From Plecoglossus altivelis (taxonomy: Eukaryota > Chordata > Actinopteri > Osmeriformes > Plecoglossidae): a stretch of DNA of 64,000 bases. The DNA lies in assembly GCA_036571765.1 (NCBI GenBank), contig BROE01000022.1:6862377-6926376 (forward strand), written 5' to 3'. Under the pieces are notes generated by a model. It did no database searches. It saw nothing but the letters and a program-made list of their open reading frames with translations, and was not told where the DNA came from. Both the position numbers and the translations under genes were made by a program. Shown one piece after another: positions 1 through 10,778 of the stretch (positions are counted from its first letter, which is position 1; the number at the start of each line of letters is the position of its first letter).

Positions 1-1167
1 ATGGGGGGGGGGGCAGGATAGAGGAGCAGACCCTCTCCCCTCAATCCTCTGCAGGGATTTCTCATTGCGCGTAAAGGCCCAGTTTGGAGAGAAGAAAACC
101 GTATGTAGTGATTTGACAGATGTTTTGATCTAAAGTGAGGTACAAGGGGAGATTTGAACTTCAGATCTGTTGATGTGAGGAATATCCATCCTTGCTTCTC
201 TCCCTGCTCACTCCTGGTTTCTTCTGCTGTCCTTCATCTGAATCAGCAGGGCAGTTTTATCATTGTTGGACTGCAGTGAGGGGGGGGGGGAAGGATTGTA
301 GTGATGTGATGCAGCAAGCAGACACACATTGGTGTCACTGTATTTGTTTTCCTCTCTTCCCCCTTTGGTGATGGGGGGGGTTGGGGTTGGGGGCGTTGCA
401 TTCATGCTGACCTACATGCCTGCCTGCTTGCCCCAGTTCAGACACATTTGCTTCCACTGATGCTTGGCCTCATCCTTATGTAGAAGCTATGTTTAGCTGT
501 GTGTGTATTGTGTGTGCGCATGTGCTTGTGTGTATATGTGGTGTCAGTCCCCTCTGGTCCTGCCCTAGGACAAAGCGGTTGATTGAACCTAGCCGGCCTC
601 TTGTGTGTGTGTGTGTGTGTGTGGTCATGTGATCAGTGCTCTACAATGCTGCTTCAGTAGAAGTGCTGAGTCTATAACATTCCGCCTCCCAGGAGGCAAC
701 AGGCTCCCTACTCATCCAGCCTGCCCCATTCACTACCCTGTTCACTCTGCCCTGTGTGAGCATGTCTCCGGGCTTGTGTGTGCATGTGTGTGTATGTGTG
801 ATCTGACTCTCTCACTATGAATAGTTAATCATCTCCCTGTAATGGTCACAATGTTGTTTTATTGCATGGTGACTGCGGCCCTTTATTCACCGCATCATAA
901 ACGATGATAGTTTTCAGTGCTAAATGAGGTTGCGAACACAGAGCTTCAGTTGAAGTCAGCAGGCTTCATGGTGGAGCTGCAGCCTGACAAACAGATCAGT
1001 TAAGACAGCTGTGCTGCAGTGACAACGAGTGACCCGAGAATAGGAAAGACACTGAAGCAAACAGAACCACTGCTTTGTAACAATGAGAGGAAGGCAAGGA
1101 CGAGCGGTCTCAACTGAACCAGCAGCTGTCCTCTGTTGACCTGGCGTTCTCTCTCCTGTCCCTGTAG
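1..1167 (+). other. abi2: abi2 intron 1 (3' part)
   Basis: Non-coding sequence upstream of the first abi2 exon in the window. It holds short G runs and GT-rich stretches (for example 602-624) and ends in a normal polypyrimidine tract and AG at 1166-1167. The first abi2 coding exon, which should carry the start codon and about 40 residues, lies to the left of the window. Confidence 0.75.
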
Positions 1168-2893
1168 TGTCCAGACAAGCAGCGGGCCCTGGAGGAGACC
1201 AAGAACTACACTACCCAGTCTTTAGCCAGCGTAGCCTACCTGATCAACACTCTAGCCAACAATGTGCTGCAGATGCTGGACATCCAGGCCTCCCAACTCC
1301 GACGCATGGAGTCCTCCATCAACCACATCTCACAGGTAGAAGCAGGAGCGGGTGCACACACACCACACGTGCACACACCACACATGCACACACATGCACA
1401 CATGCACGCATACACACCCACGACACATGCACACATACACATGCATGCGCACACACGTACCACAATGGGATTCACTCATGTTCCAGTTAAATATGCTCAA
1501 TGCCTGTCATCTAATTTCTTTCCCTGAATCTCCTTCTCAGACAGTGGATATTCATAAAGAGAAGGTGGCGAGGCGGGAGATTGGTATCCTGACTACCAAT
1601 AAGAACACTGCCCGCACCCACAAAATCATTGCACCAGCCAATCCGGAGAGACCAGTGCGCTACATACGCAAGCCTATTGACTACAACGTTCTGGATGACA
1701 CTGGCCATGGAGTCAAGGTAGGCTGAGGAGCAGAAGGAGACGCACAATGTTTAGCTGTTAGTTCTTGAAGTGTGTTTTAACAATGAATAGTGGTTGTGTG
1801 TTGGCATGCTTAGAGCACTATGAACTTTTCTTTCCCTTCTATTTGTTTTCTCTGCTCTTCTAATGGGTGATGGTTGGCATGACTCAAATCACTAACTTCT
1901 CAATGCTCTCTCTCCTCTTTTTTTCTCCTGCTTTCGGTCATGTATATAGTGGTTACTAAGGTTCAAGGTAAGAACATGCCATAGGGCACTTCTTGTATTG
2001 CTTGGTGGAACAACAAACATGCACAGACAGACACACACTGGCTCTCCACACATGGACAACTGCTGTGGAGACGACCTGTCACTGAGAATGTGTGTCACGT
2101 GTGTATCCTGATTTGTAACCCTAAGCTATAGATGTGTGTGTATTCTGGTTGTGTTGTGATTGACATGTCCTCATTCCCCCTACAGGTCAGCAGTCAGAAC
2201 ATGAAGATGGGCGGGGCTCTCCCCCGCACGACCCCTCCCACTCAGAAGCCCCCCAGCCCCCCTCTGGCCGGCAAGGGCACCTTAGGGTATGTAGAAACTT
2301 TCTCACACGTGCACACACACACGCAACATGATCTAACCTATTTGTTATGTTGTGCTATCGTCTGTACGTCAGTTGTCGATATATGTTGTTATTGATTTGG
2401 ATGTTTGCAGGGTACAGCTGCTGCCATGTCTCTGGTGTGTATGTCCATGAGGAGATGACGAGGGAATGTATTTGGGACTCACTGTGAAATTCCTTGCAGG
2501 AATAGCATGACGTCATCTGTGAGAGCTTCTGCTTGTGTAATCTAGGTCACTGCTGACTCCAGATGCTCTTGCTGTGATACCTTGTTTCTGTGTGTCTGCT
2601 GGGGGCAAGACGTTGTAGTGAGGTGTCGCTGGTTACAGCTCAGACATGGACGTGCCAGTGTTCATCAGCTGTTTGCTCTTATCAGTGACAGCTCAGCTTA
2701 GGTGAGGCTAGGCTAGGCTACCTCTGGGATTCAACAGCACTTCATTATAAAGTGCTGTCATACCTCCAGGGGATTCAGAATGACTCGTGTTTTATCTGAT
2801 CTATCCGGCTCCCAACATTTCCTTTCATCAGCCAGTTAACGCTATTTGAGTCACACCTCGTTAATGTGGCTGTTTACAGGACTCACTACAGGA

Positions 2894-2929
<36 letters not shown>

Positions 2930-5900
2930 AGTGTAGCCAGCTAGCTCGCAGGGTGACAGTTCCTGGATCCTTCCTGTCCAGTGTGTTTGGAGCCAGCTGG
3001 CCACCTCTCCCTCCCCATTGGCTGCCTCTCTCTTCCTGCTCCCTGCTTCCACAGGCATGCTGGGAACACAGTGGAGCAGCCTGGCTCTGACTATGGAGCA
3101 CACAGCCTCACTTCACCTGGACGAGCAACACCAGATCTGTCCTGCTGGGCCGCCGCTCCCCACTTACACCAGTACTACTACCGTTCTTATATGAGCTCAT
3201 AAATACTTGTTTTTCTCTCTCCCAAACAGGTGACCAGTAGGATGAGATATTACTGCTGTTTTATGTTGGTGGTTATTTTAGTTGATGATCCCTTCCCTTC
3301 CACTCTCCCCCAAATCCATGTCCTGTTGGTATGAATGTGGAGTTGGCACCGATTCATAGGGTGAACAGAACGGTTTTCTGATGAGCTATCAAGAGCAAAT
3401 GATTCTTCTTGATCCAACATCATCAGCTGTCTCTTCACCCATCTTGGTCCAAAAGGCCGTTCCGGACCAGTCATGTCCATCTCTTCACCTGTATTCTCTG
3501 GATGTTAAACTTCCTTCCTGCCCCCTTCAGGAGACACTCCCCCTACAGGACGCTGGAGCCAGTGCGCCCACCCGTCGTCCCTAACGACTACGTTCCCAGC
3601 CCCACGCGCAACATGGCTGTCGCCCAGCAACCCAGCCCCGCACGCACGGCCACTCTTAACCAGAGGACTCGCACGTACAGGTACCACTCGCCCTGCTCCT
3701 CCCCCCGCCGCCTCGCCAAACCAATCACAGGTTCAGGTACTCAGGATGCATTGGGAGCCTTTGTTTGACAAACAATGGCCATGACAGAATGGAAGATGAC
3801 ATAAAAGGAAGATGACAGAATGGAAGATGACAGAATGGAAGATGACAGAATGGAAGATGACAGAGAGGAAGAAGAGAGGAAGAAGAGAGGAAGAAGAGAG
3901 GAAGATACGAAGGGGGGGGGGGGGGGGGGGCGTGGCTTGACACTGTCAGACTGGAATCCCTTTTTCCAGCGTCATTTTGTCCCCCACCCCCCTGCTGCCA
4001 TCTACCTCCCCCTGCTCTCTGGTTTGAGGAGTAAGAACAGCCGCTGCCCATCCCTCATCAATACTTGCCTTTTTCTTCCCTCTTTTGAAGTTGTGCCCTG
4101 AACGACTGCAGTTTTATATAACTGATCCGTGGCCTCCCTCCCCCCTACCTCTCGCCTGTTGGAATCTTCCATCCTCAGCTCGGTCCAGAAGAGAGAAGTC
4201 GTCCTGCCACAAGCCTGGAGAACTGGCTGAAGGAACGTGCTGATTGTCTGATTAATCTGCTCTCGTGGTTCGTACCATCCACATGGTCTGGGGATTTGGA
4301 ATGTTCCATGTGAGCTTTGAACCGAAGGGAAGAAGGCAGTTCCATAGAACAAACGGAAACACACACACATCCAATTGCCTGCGAATGAGCTGTGACTCAT
4401 CTCTGAACAGAGATCAACTAGATGACAGAACTGAAGACGTCACAGACCACCAGAAGTTTCATCTGGGAATTCTTCTAAGTCTTTCTGAACTATCAGGAAT
4501 ATTTTCAAACCCAGAAAGTACAAATGGAAGTTGACTGGTTTTGACTGTGATGGTTAAGCTACAGTGCACACCAGAGTGAAGCGCAAAAGTCCCTGAGAGA
4601 CATTCCCCATCTATTAAAGGCCCTGAAGTATTTATAGTAGAAAGCTCGTGTAATCTGCTTTCATAGTTGTTCTTTCTTCCCAGCAATAAATATGCATCCT
4701 TCTCTCGCCTCACCCCTCCTTCCTAAATACCTATTTTGTATTTTCTTTTTGAGTTTTATTTCTGTCTAATTGATCCTGCTTTTTCACTCAGCTTGGCATC
4801 GCCGCTTCCTCTCTCTCTCTCTAGCTCGCTCACTCTCTAGCTCTCTCACTCTCTCTAGCTCTCTCTCTCACTCTCTCCAGCTCTTTCTCACTCTCTCCAG
4901 CTCTTTCTCACTCTCTCTCTCCAGCTCTTTCTCACTCTCACTAGCTCTTTCTCACTCTCTCTCTCTAGCTCTTTCTCACACTCGCTCTCCTCCTCTTTCT
5001 TCTTTTCTGAAGACTCATGTTCTTTCTCCTCAGCAGTAACCTCCATCCTCGCCGCATCGACTAACAAATTCTCTCACGCTTTTTACTATTTGATTTTAGT
5101 TTGAATCCTTCACTCTCTTAGAGCTCGCTCGTCGGTCAGCACTCCAGAGGGCTTTCTCATTTCTTGGGAATGATGAATGACCAATAGATTTGAATCAGCG
5201 AAGCAGCCAATGGGTACTGTACAGGGCGCATCATAGGCACTTAGAGCGCTGGAGACTCTGTGTCACGGGTCACATCCTTGCAAGATTTACCACCTGAGCT
5301 CTGTCACAAGAGACAGGCCATTGATGTTAACATGCATGCTGTGATCCCATATCCTGTGGATCGCAATCCTAATGGGGCTGTGCTTTAAGGAGCTGTCTGC
5401 AGCGTCTGGGAGAACGTGGGAGGAATGAGAAAGCCCTCAGAGAACGCTGACCTACTCAATCACTCAGAGGTGTTCTGGAACCTTCCCCAGCTAACGCCTT
5501 CCAGTCATTGCCTTTTCTTTCTCTGTTCTAGAACGCTCTGCTGCTCTCTGTTGTCTGTCTGCTATTGTCTGCTATTGCTCCAGAACCTTCCAGAGCTACC
5601 CCTGCTCAGCCATACCTTTTTGTTGTCATTGCTCTAGAACCTTCTCCCTATGTGAAGTGAGTCTTGTATTAGTGTGGGTGTGGTGGAGCTAGCGCTTACT
5701 GTTGGTGTTTGCGCGTGTGTGTGCGTGCGTGCGTGTGTCAGCAGTGGCAGCAGTGGGGGCAGTCACCCAAGCAGCAGTCGAAGCAGCAGTCGAGAGAACA
5801 GTGGGAGTGGCAGCGTAGGGGTGCCCATCGCCGTGCCGACGCCCTCCCCGCCCGGAGCCTTCCCAGGTAAACACATCCAGATGTCCCTCTGGTCACCCAG

Positions 5901-8890
5901 CCTCAGCTCTGTACCAACACGCCTGACAGGAATGCTAACCAATTAGCTTTGAAATATTGGTCATTTGTTATAGAAGTATGACCTTTTTATCTGTCTTGGT
6001 TCCAATTTTTTGTTGACACAACAAAAAAAACTATTAAGGATAGATTTGTGTCTACTAGAGCCTTCACAGTAGGGCTTTATCAATAAACTGTATAGATGCA
6101 AGTTCCTTAGGGTTTAATACATGGTTAAAAGTTGTCATTAGTGTGATGTGAGAATCCTCACAGACCTTCTCCTCCTTCCAGCTCTGGTGAGCTCTGAAAC
6201 ACAGGCAGCCTCTACGCCCACCTCCCCCGCAGCCAAACACAAACATCTGTGTGCTGTTCTGATCTGCTGCTGTCCTCTGTCTCACCCTGCCCTGTCCTCT
6301 CCCCTTGTTGCCTCCTGTCGTCTGAAATCTCCACTTCCGTGGTCACAGGCGCCTCCGCTACGCCACCTAACTCTGCACCACCTTCCTCCTCCTCCTCCTC
6401 CTCGTCCTCCAGCACTGCCGCCCCGGCAACCCGCCAACTAATCCACCCGCGCACCTGTGAGCCTTCCCCCCACTAACGTCCTGCATCCGAGAGCCTCCGG
6501 CTGAGTCGAGCACCGCTTCCTCCCAGCCCCCCCTCTCTGCGGCCACTGCTGCAACCTCCACCACTGTCCAGAGTTGATGGCCCCATACCCCCCCCCCTGC
6601 TCTGCCATCCCATCTCACACGCCTGCCAGAATGCAACGTTCCAGAGGACGAGCCAGCTCATGCGCATTTCTGTCTGCAGCATTGTGAATGTGAGCCCCCT
6701 CATTCTGTTTCCCTGGGTTACGCCCTCCCACTGCCAGCCCTGGTTGACACTCCTGTGTTCACACCTCATCAGGCTCATTTCATCTTTCATCTCCCTGGTT
6801 CCTGGTGCTTTGAAGCACTCTTGTTTCACCCAAGGACATGTTCGTGATCATTTTGTTAAGTTGAAACAGGTGCCTACAAATCGCAGAATGCAAGAGGATG
6901 AAACTACTGACCATTGGGGAGGACTATATACCTTGTAGCATTGTTTAATGTTTACAGTGTGCAGATTACAGATATGGTACCTTTAAAAAAATATTAGATG
7001 TTGAAAGACAACTGCATCAATTGAGAACAGGTACTGTTTAACTGTGTTGTGTGTCCGAGATAGTTGATTCCTTCTGTGTCCTCTAGGTGGCATGGTACCC
7101 CAGTTCTACAGTATGAACAGACCTGTCCCCAGACAGACGTCTCCCCCAGTGGGGGGGTCTCTACCCTATCGCCGGCCCCCCTCTGTGACCGGCCAGCCTA
7201 TCCTCCCTCAGAGCCAGAGCCAGGCCCAGAGTCCCAGCCAGCCCAATGGAGGGCCTTACTACAACCACAGCCCAGGTAACTGTCTCACCCTCATGATATA
7301 GCAAGACTACATGTCCCATGACTCCATTCACATGCTGCTCCCACAGCTAGGCCGCCCAGCCCTTCTCTTATGGGGGACAGGCCCCGGACCTGTGTTCCTC
7401 CTCATCAGAAGGATCTCTACAGACATATCGATGTGCTGGGGGGAGATAGAGCGTCTTCTCCATCCACGCCATCAGTCTACCTGCACACTAACTGTCTCTT
7501 CTTCCTCACCTCACCTCCATTTCCTTGTCCCTCCACAAAACTGTTCATCTGTCTGTCTTCCTTTTCTACTTCCTTCTCCTTGGCCCTTGCTCCGCCCCCT
7601 CTCTGCTCTGCCCCTTCTCTGCTCCGCCCCCCTCTCCGCTCCACCCCTGCTTACGTGGCCTAGGCTCGGTGGCCCCCCCTCCCCCCTCCATCCTGCAGAT
7701 CACCCCCCAGCTCCCTCTGATGGGCTTCGTGGCTCGGGTTCAGGAGACCAGTAAGTGGCTTTCAGCCTTCGTAGCTAACAGCGCCCCTCTGCCGTCATGC
7801 ACGGACAACCCAGTGATGATCCTAACACCACAGCTACCTAATAAGGCCGACAAACATTCCTATACAGTGCAGATGTGATTTGGCATGAGTCGTTTTTTTC
7901 AACCACGACTCGTCAAAGTGTGTGTGGATGGATGGGTGTGAAAGTCCAGGCGTGCATGGGACGGTGTCTTTTTGAGTTCCCAGCATGGTGACTGAATACT
8001 GCATGTCCCTGCCCTCCAGGCTGCCATGGGAGATGAAACACCTTCCTTGCTAGGGTTCATTTTTAGATGGGGGGGGTGTATGTCTTCTGGTGAGTGAGAG
8101 ATTATAATGCCTCCCCCCCACCCGTCCTCCCCCAGTCTCCGATGCGCCCCCTCCGCCCCCCCCAGCCGAGGAGCCGGTGTTTGAGGAGGTGGAGCCCCTG
8201 CCCCCTCCAGAGGGCTATGAGGAGGAAGAGTCTGCTGTGGTGGAATACAGTGACCCCTACGCTGAAGAGGACCCCCCCTGGGCCCCCCGCAGCTACTTGG
8301 AGAAAGGTACACACACACACCTGGAGAAAGGTACACACACACACACACACCTGGTGAAAGCACACACACCTACCTGGAGAAAGGTACACACACACACACC
8401 TACCTGGAGAAAGGTACACACACACACCTACCTGGAGAAAGGTACACACACACACCTACCTGGAGAAAGGTACACCCGCTCCAATCCCTTGTTCGTTTCT
8501 CTCATTCAGACTGTGGGAGTCTTGTAGTGAGACAAGATATCTGCCGCTCTATCAATGTCGGAAGCAATCTCTTTATTTGATCTCCTGTTCCTCCACTGTG
8601 TTTTTGCCTCTGTTAAAGCCCCCTCAGATCAGAACTGTCTCTCCTTGAGGTGATATACTCAGCCTACACACAGATGAGTCAGGTGTGATAGTAATGAGAA
8701 CTTGCTCCCTCTAGTGGTAGCCATCTACGACTACGCTCGGGACAAGGAAGATGAGCTGTCCTTCCAAGAGGGCGCCATCATCTACGTGATCAAGAAGAAC
8801 GACGACGGCTGGTACGAGGGCGTGATGAACAACACCACCGGACTGTTCCCTGGCAACTACGTAGACTCCATCATGCACTACGCAGAGTGA
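1168..8890 (+). CDS. abi2: Abl interactor 2 (partial; exons 2 to last)
   Basis: Abi2 is the Abi subunit of the WAVE regulatory complex, which drives Arp2/3 actin branching at lamellipodia; it also binds Abl kinases. Exons: 1168-1335, 1541-1717, 1950-1967, 2186-2286, 3531-3680, 5742-5866, 6349-6456, 7087-7275, 7664-7750, 8136-8306, 8715-8890. All have GT-AG borders and phases agree, giving 1470 nt. In order: an N-terminal helical region with LINTLANNVLQMLDIQASQL, the Abi homeobox-homologous region (KVARREIGILTTNKNT), Ser/Pro-rich linkers, an acidic EYSDPYAEEDPPWAPRSYLE segment, and a C-terminal SH3 domain (ALYDY-type VAIYDYARDKEDELSF, DDGWYEG, GLFPGNYV). Abi2 rather than abi1 is chosen from the WLLRFK microexon, the LPRTTPPTQKPPSPP and SRENSGSGSVGVPIAVPTPSPP-type stretches, and the neighbouring raph1. 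Exon 1 is missing because the window starts in intron 1. Whether this is the a or b paralogue cannot be told. Confidence 0.96.
1950..1967 (+). CDS. abi2: abi2 18-nt microexon (WLLRFK)
   Basis: An 18-nt, phase-0 exon lies between a tatatag acceptor and a gtaaga donor and encodes W-L-L-R-F-K. The same six residues follow HGVK in human ABI2 as I remember it. Skipping keeps the frame because exon 1541-1717 ends in phase 0 and exon 2186-2286 starts in phase 0. Microexons of this size are often neuron-regulated by SRRM4; a TGC triplet sits in the upstream pyrimidine tract, but regulation here is inference. Confidence 0.9.
2287..3530 (+). other. abi2 intron between exons 2186-2286 and 3531-3680
   Basis: Intron of about 1.2 kb with no recognisable gene. 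It contains a (CA)n run at about 2896-2938. The donor is gtatgt and the acceptor is a pyrimidine-rich tract ending cttcag. Confidence 0.7.
3781..3930. repeat. 15-bp tandem repeat, GA tract and G run
   Basis: The unit ATGACAGAATGGAAG is repeated about five times with one variant copy. It is followed by AGGAAGAGAG-type purine repeats and a run of about 19 G at 3912-3930. The whole block is purine-only or nearly so on the + strand. Confidence 0.85.
4805..4990. repeat. CT-rich minisatellite
   Basis: Imperfect repetition of CTCTCTAGCTCTTTCTCACT-like units over about 185 bp inside an abi2 intron. Open frames through it are by-products of the repeat. Confidence 0.8.
5867..7086 (+). other. abi2 introns around the Ser/Pro cassette exon 6349-6456
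   Basis: Two introns flank the 108-nt exon 6349-6456. That exon begins and ends in phase 1, so its skipping would keep the frame. It encodes a low-complexity Ala/Pro/Ser linker with a run of about ten serines from TCC/TCG repeats, at the position of the Ala/Pro-rich linker of human ABI2. No other features seen. Confidence 0.65.
7664..7750 (+). CDS. abi2: abi2 cassette-type exon (SILQITPQLPLMGFVARVQE)
   Basis: An 87-nt exon in phase 1 at both ends, preceded by cctag and followed by gtaagt. It encodes the APPPPSILQ...GFVARVQET stretch, which I recall as present only in some ABI2 isoforms. Direct splicing of exon 7087-7275 to 8136-8306 would give V-S-D, as in the shorter human form, so alternative inclusion is likely. 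Confidence 0.85.
8136..8306 (+). CDS. abi2: abi2 acidic/proline exon before SH3
   Basis: Phase-1 exon encoding the DAPPPPPPAEEPVFEE, EGYEEEE and EYSDPYAEEDPPWAPRSYLEK segments. The Tyr residues lie in acidic surroundings typical of Abl-family substrates (family knowledge). The exon ends GAGAAAG before gtacac; this end and its donor are the unit of the tandem array that follows. Confidence 0.95.
8295..8475 (+). repeat. Minisatellite made of the exon end plus 5' splice site
   Basis: The block CCTGGAGAAAGGTACACACACAC, which contains the last bases of exon 8136-8306 and its donor, recurs with variable CA length. GAGAAAG followed by GTACAC occurs with donors at 8307, 8331, 8384, 8414, 8442 and 8470. 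One further copy reads GTGAAAGCACAC at about 8354-8366, which destroys its donor. Confidence 0.93.
8715..8890 (+). CDS. abi2: abi2 terminal coding exon (SH3 domain)
   Basis: Encodes the whole C-terminal SH3 domain and the stop TGA at 8888-8890. Visible SH3 hallmarks are the YDY motif in the RT loop, acidic DKEDE, the DDGWYEG Trp, and the GLFPGNYV PxxY-binding signature. In the family this domain binds proline-rich partners including lamellipodin. Confidence 0.97.
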
Positions 8891-10545
8891 AGCCCCGCCC
8901 CTGTCTCCCCCAGGCCCCTCCCACAGCCTTGTGGCGCGGTGGACGGATTTGGCATCAATGGGAATGATGTGAATGGTGTACGTGCATGTTGGGGGTGGGG
9001 GTGTTCAGCCAGATGAGGGGATGGAAGAGGAAGAATGCTGCAGAATGACTCGTGAATTGGACAGGGACAACGAGAGGAGAAGTGACAAGACCCAGTTGCT
9101 GTGGTTTCCTGTCGCCACTGAAGGTGACATGGCACAGAATGACACTATTAAAAGTTATAAAAAATTGAAGAAAAAAAAAACATGTCCAAACACTATAGTA
9201 CCAATCATGTGTGTGAGACCAGATGAAGGACCCTGTTGTAGCGCTGTGTTTCCTGTGTTGTAAGCGTGCTGCTAATGGGTCATGCTGATGGTCCTCCTGA
9301 CGTGAGAAAAGCTGGTCTCTCTGGTCACACTGCCAAGAGCTCTTCTTCTTTCATTATGGCCTGAAGTCATGACGTGAGGAGGGCTCAGAACCTCGTGCTG
9401 TCGGTTTCACACTACGATGACCAACACACCTCAGCTTGGTGTCTGCAGTAGCCTTCCCTCTGCCTACCAACCGGCAGCACTTCAGCCCCAAAGTATGGAA
9501 CTGGTCAGGTTATGGGACTCTTAACCATTTCTCTTTGTACATGTTTTGCTATGCATCTTTTTCTTTTCTCGCTGGCTCTGAATATTCTGTACCAGTGGAC
9601 CTAACCAGATTGCCTAGTGGACTATGAAGATGTTGTGTACTGTATGTGTGTGCTTCCTTGACTGCATGCTTGCTAAAACAGACCAACCGCTTTCTTTTTT
9701 TCCGTTTTGATTTTACCAACTTGCTTTACTAAACGTTTTGCCATCTAAAAGCTGTTTTTTAAGTGGTTATTGGTTGTTATATCCTTTTAATACATAGTTC
9801 CAGACAAACTCAGATGGTGTTGGATATTTTGTGCCATATTGCGATGTTGTATACGTGTGTGCGTGCGTGTGGTTGTATGTGTGTGTGATTTACAAAACTG
9901 ACCAATACCTTGGTACACAAATTCACTTGTTCCTTCACTAAAGTGAATCGGGACCTACGAAGCAGTGTTTGATCATTTTAAGATGCATTCAAATATAGAA
10001 CATGAATAGAAGTCACTTGCTTTACAGATTTTACTGGGAAATAGTTTGTCTTAATGCCATATTGCAAGAACGTGTTTGACATTCGGTCACTGCAGCAATA
10101 AAACTGAACTTTGTTTTGTTTAGGCAATAATACCTGGTAGAATGTGATATCAACCGAAGCTTACTTTTGTAATCTAATGAGTAACAAAAGCACACTGTTT
10201 TTAGAGTGACGTGAATGTGAGACGAGTACCCGAGAAAACGCCAAGTGAAAACTGCATTTGTGTTTATCTGAATACGTGTACATTTGAAGGACTGTAATGC
10301 TACGACAGTGTTATATTTAGGGAAACCTTTCATCGACACCGAAAAAGAGCAGCTTGCCAACTCTGGAGGGTCTGATAATACAACCTTCACAGGCCTACTG
10401 GACTCCTCCAAGACTGCATCCATACAAGCAGGTTCTGTTTTTGTGTTTGAGTTTGGGTGACACATGCTTTGACAGGGAATTTCCAGAACATACTGTGTCT
10501 GTCAAAATGATATGAAAAACAATAAAATGGGAACTATTGATACTT
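8891..10545 (+). other. abi2: abi2 3'UTR
   Basis: AT-rich downstream sequence with AATAAA at 10097-10102 and 10521-10526, an attaaa-like site near 9147 and a GT-rich stretch near 9857. It meets the 3' end of the minus-strand mitoguardin-like gene tail to tail. From 9343 onward it belongs to the tandem duplication and is repeated, with a deletion of about 380 bp, at 15483-16305. Confidence 0.65.
10521..10526 (+). promoter_or_regulatory. Poly(A) signal, candidate for abi2
   Basis: AATAAA in an A-rich context, followed by a T-rich stretch. It would give an abi2 3'UTR of about 1.65 kb. The earlier AATAAA at 10097 is an alternative. Confidence 0.5.
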
Positions 10546-10708
10546 GATCTTTTCAATACCTGGATTTCTTTTCCTCCTTCCAGACAGAATGACACCATCT
10601 CGCATTCTGTAGGTTTCTGTGATCTGAGTTTTGATCATCTCTCTCTTCTTATCATCTTTATTATCTAGTATTTACAAGAAGGCATTGACCACATCCTAGA
10701 TATGATGC

Positions 10709-10714
10709 TTTATT
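10709..10714 (-). promoter_or_regulatory. Poly(A) signal of mitoguardin-like copy 1
   Basis: TTTATT on the + strand reads AATAAA on the minus strand, 65 nt beyond the stop codon of the gene. The same site is kept in copy 2 at 16470-16475. Confidence 0.6.
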
Positions 10715-10778
10715 ATATCATGAGGACTAGGACTGTTAGTCCTGTATGACTCCATTTGAGTGGGACGTTGCAGGGGTC

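Larger units (their letters stand above)
3681..5741 (+). other. abi2 intron with simple repeats
   Basis: About 2 kb of intron. It holds a 15-bp tandem repeat (3781-3864), a GA-rich stretch, an uninterrupted G run (3912-3930) and a CT-rich minisatellite (about 4805-4990). The 3' end is GT-rich rather than CT-rich (about 5708-5738), an unusual polypyrimidine tract for the exon at 5742. No other gene seen. Confidence 0.7.

Noticed and set aside
6181..6246. Alternative acceptor at 6181 for the abi2 Ala/Pro linker exon
   Set aside because: It has a good pyrimidine tract and the right entry phase, but the frame it opens ends at a stop near 6441 and does not join exon 6349-6456 in frame; no donor giving a multiple of three is evident.
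9436..9627. 63-codon open frame in the abi2 3'UTR, also present in the duplicate at 15580-15771
   Set aside because: Its conservation reflects the recent duplication, not selection; no start context or homology is visible.
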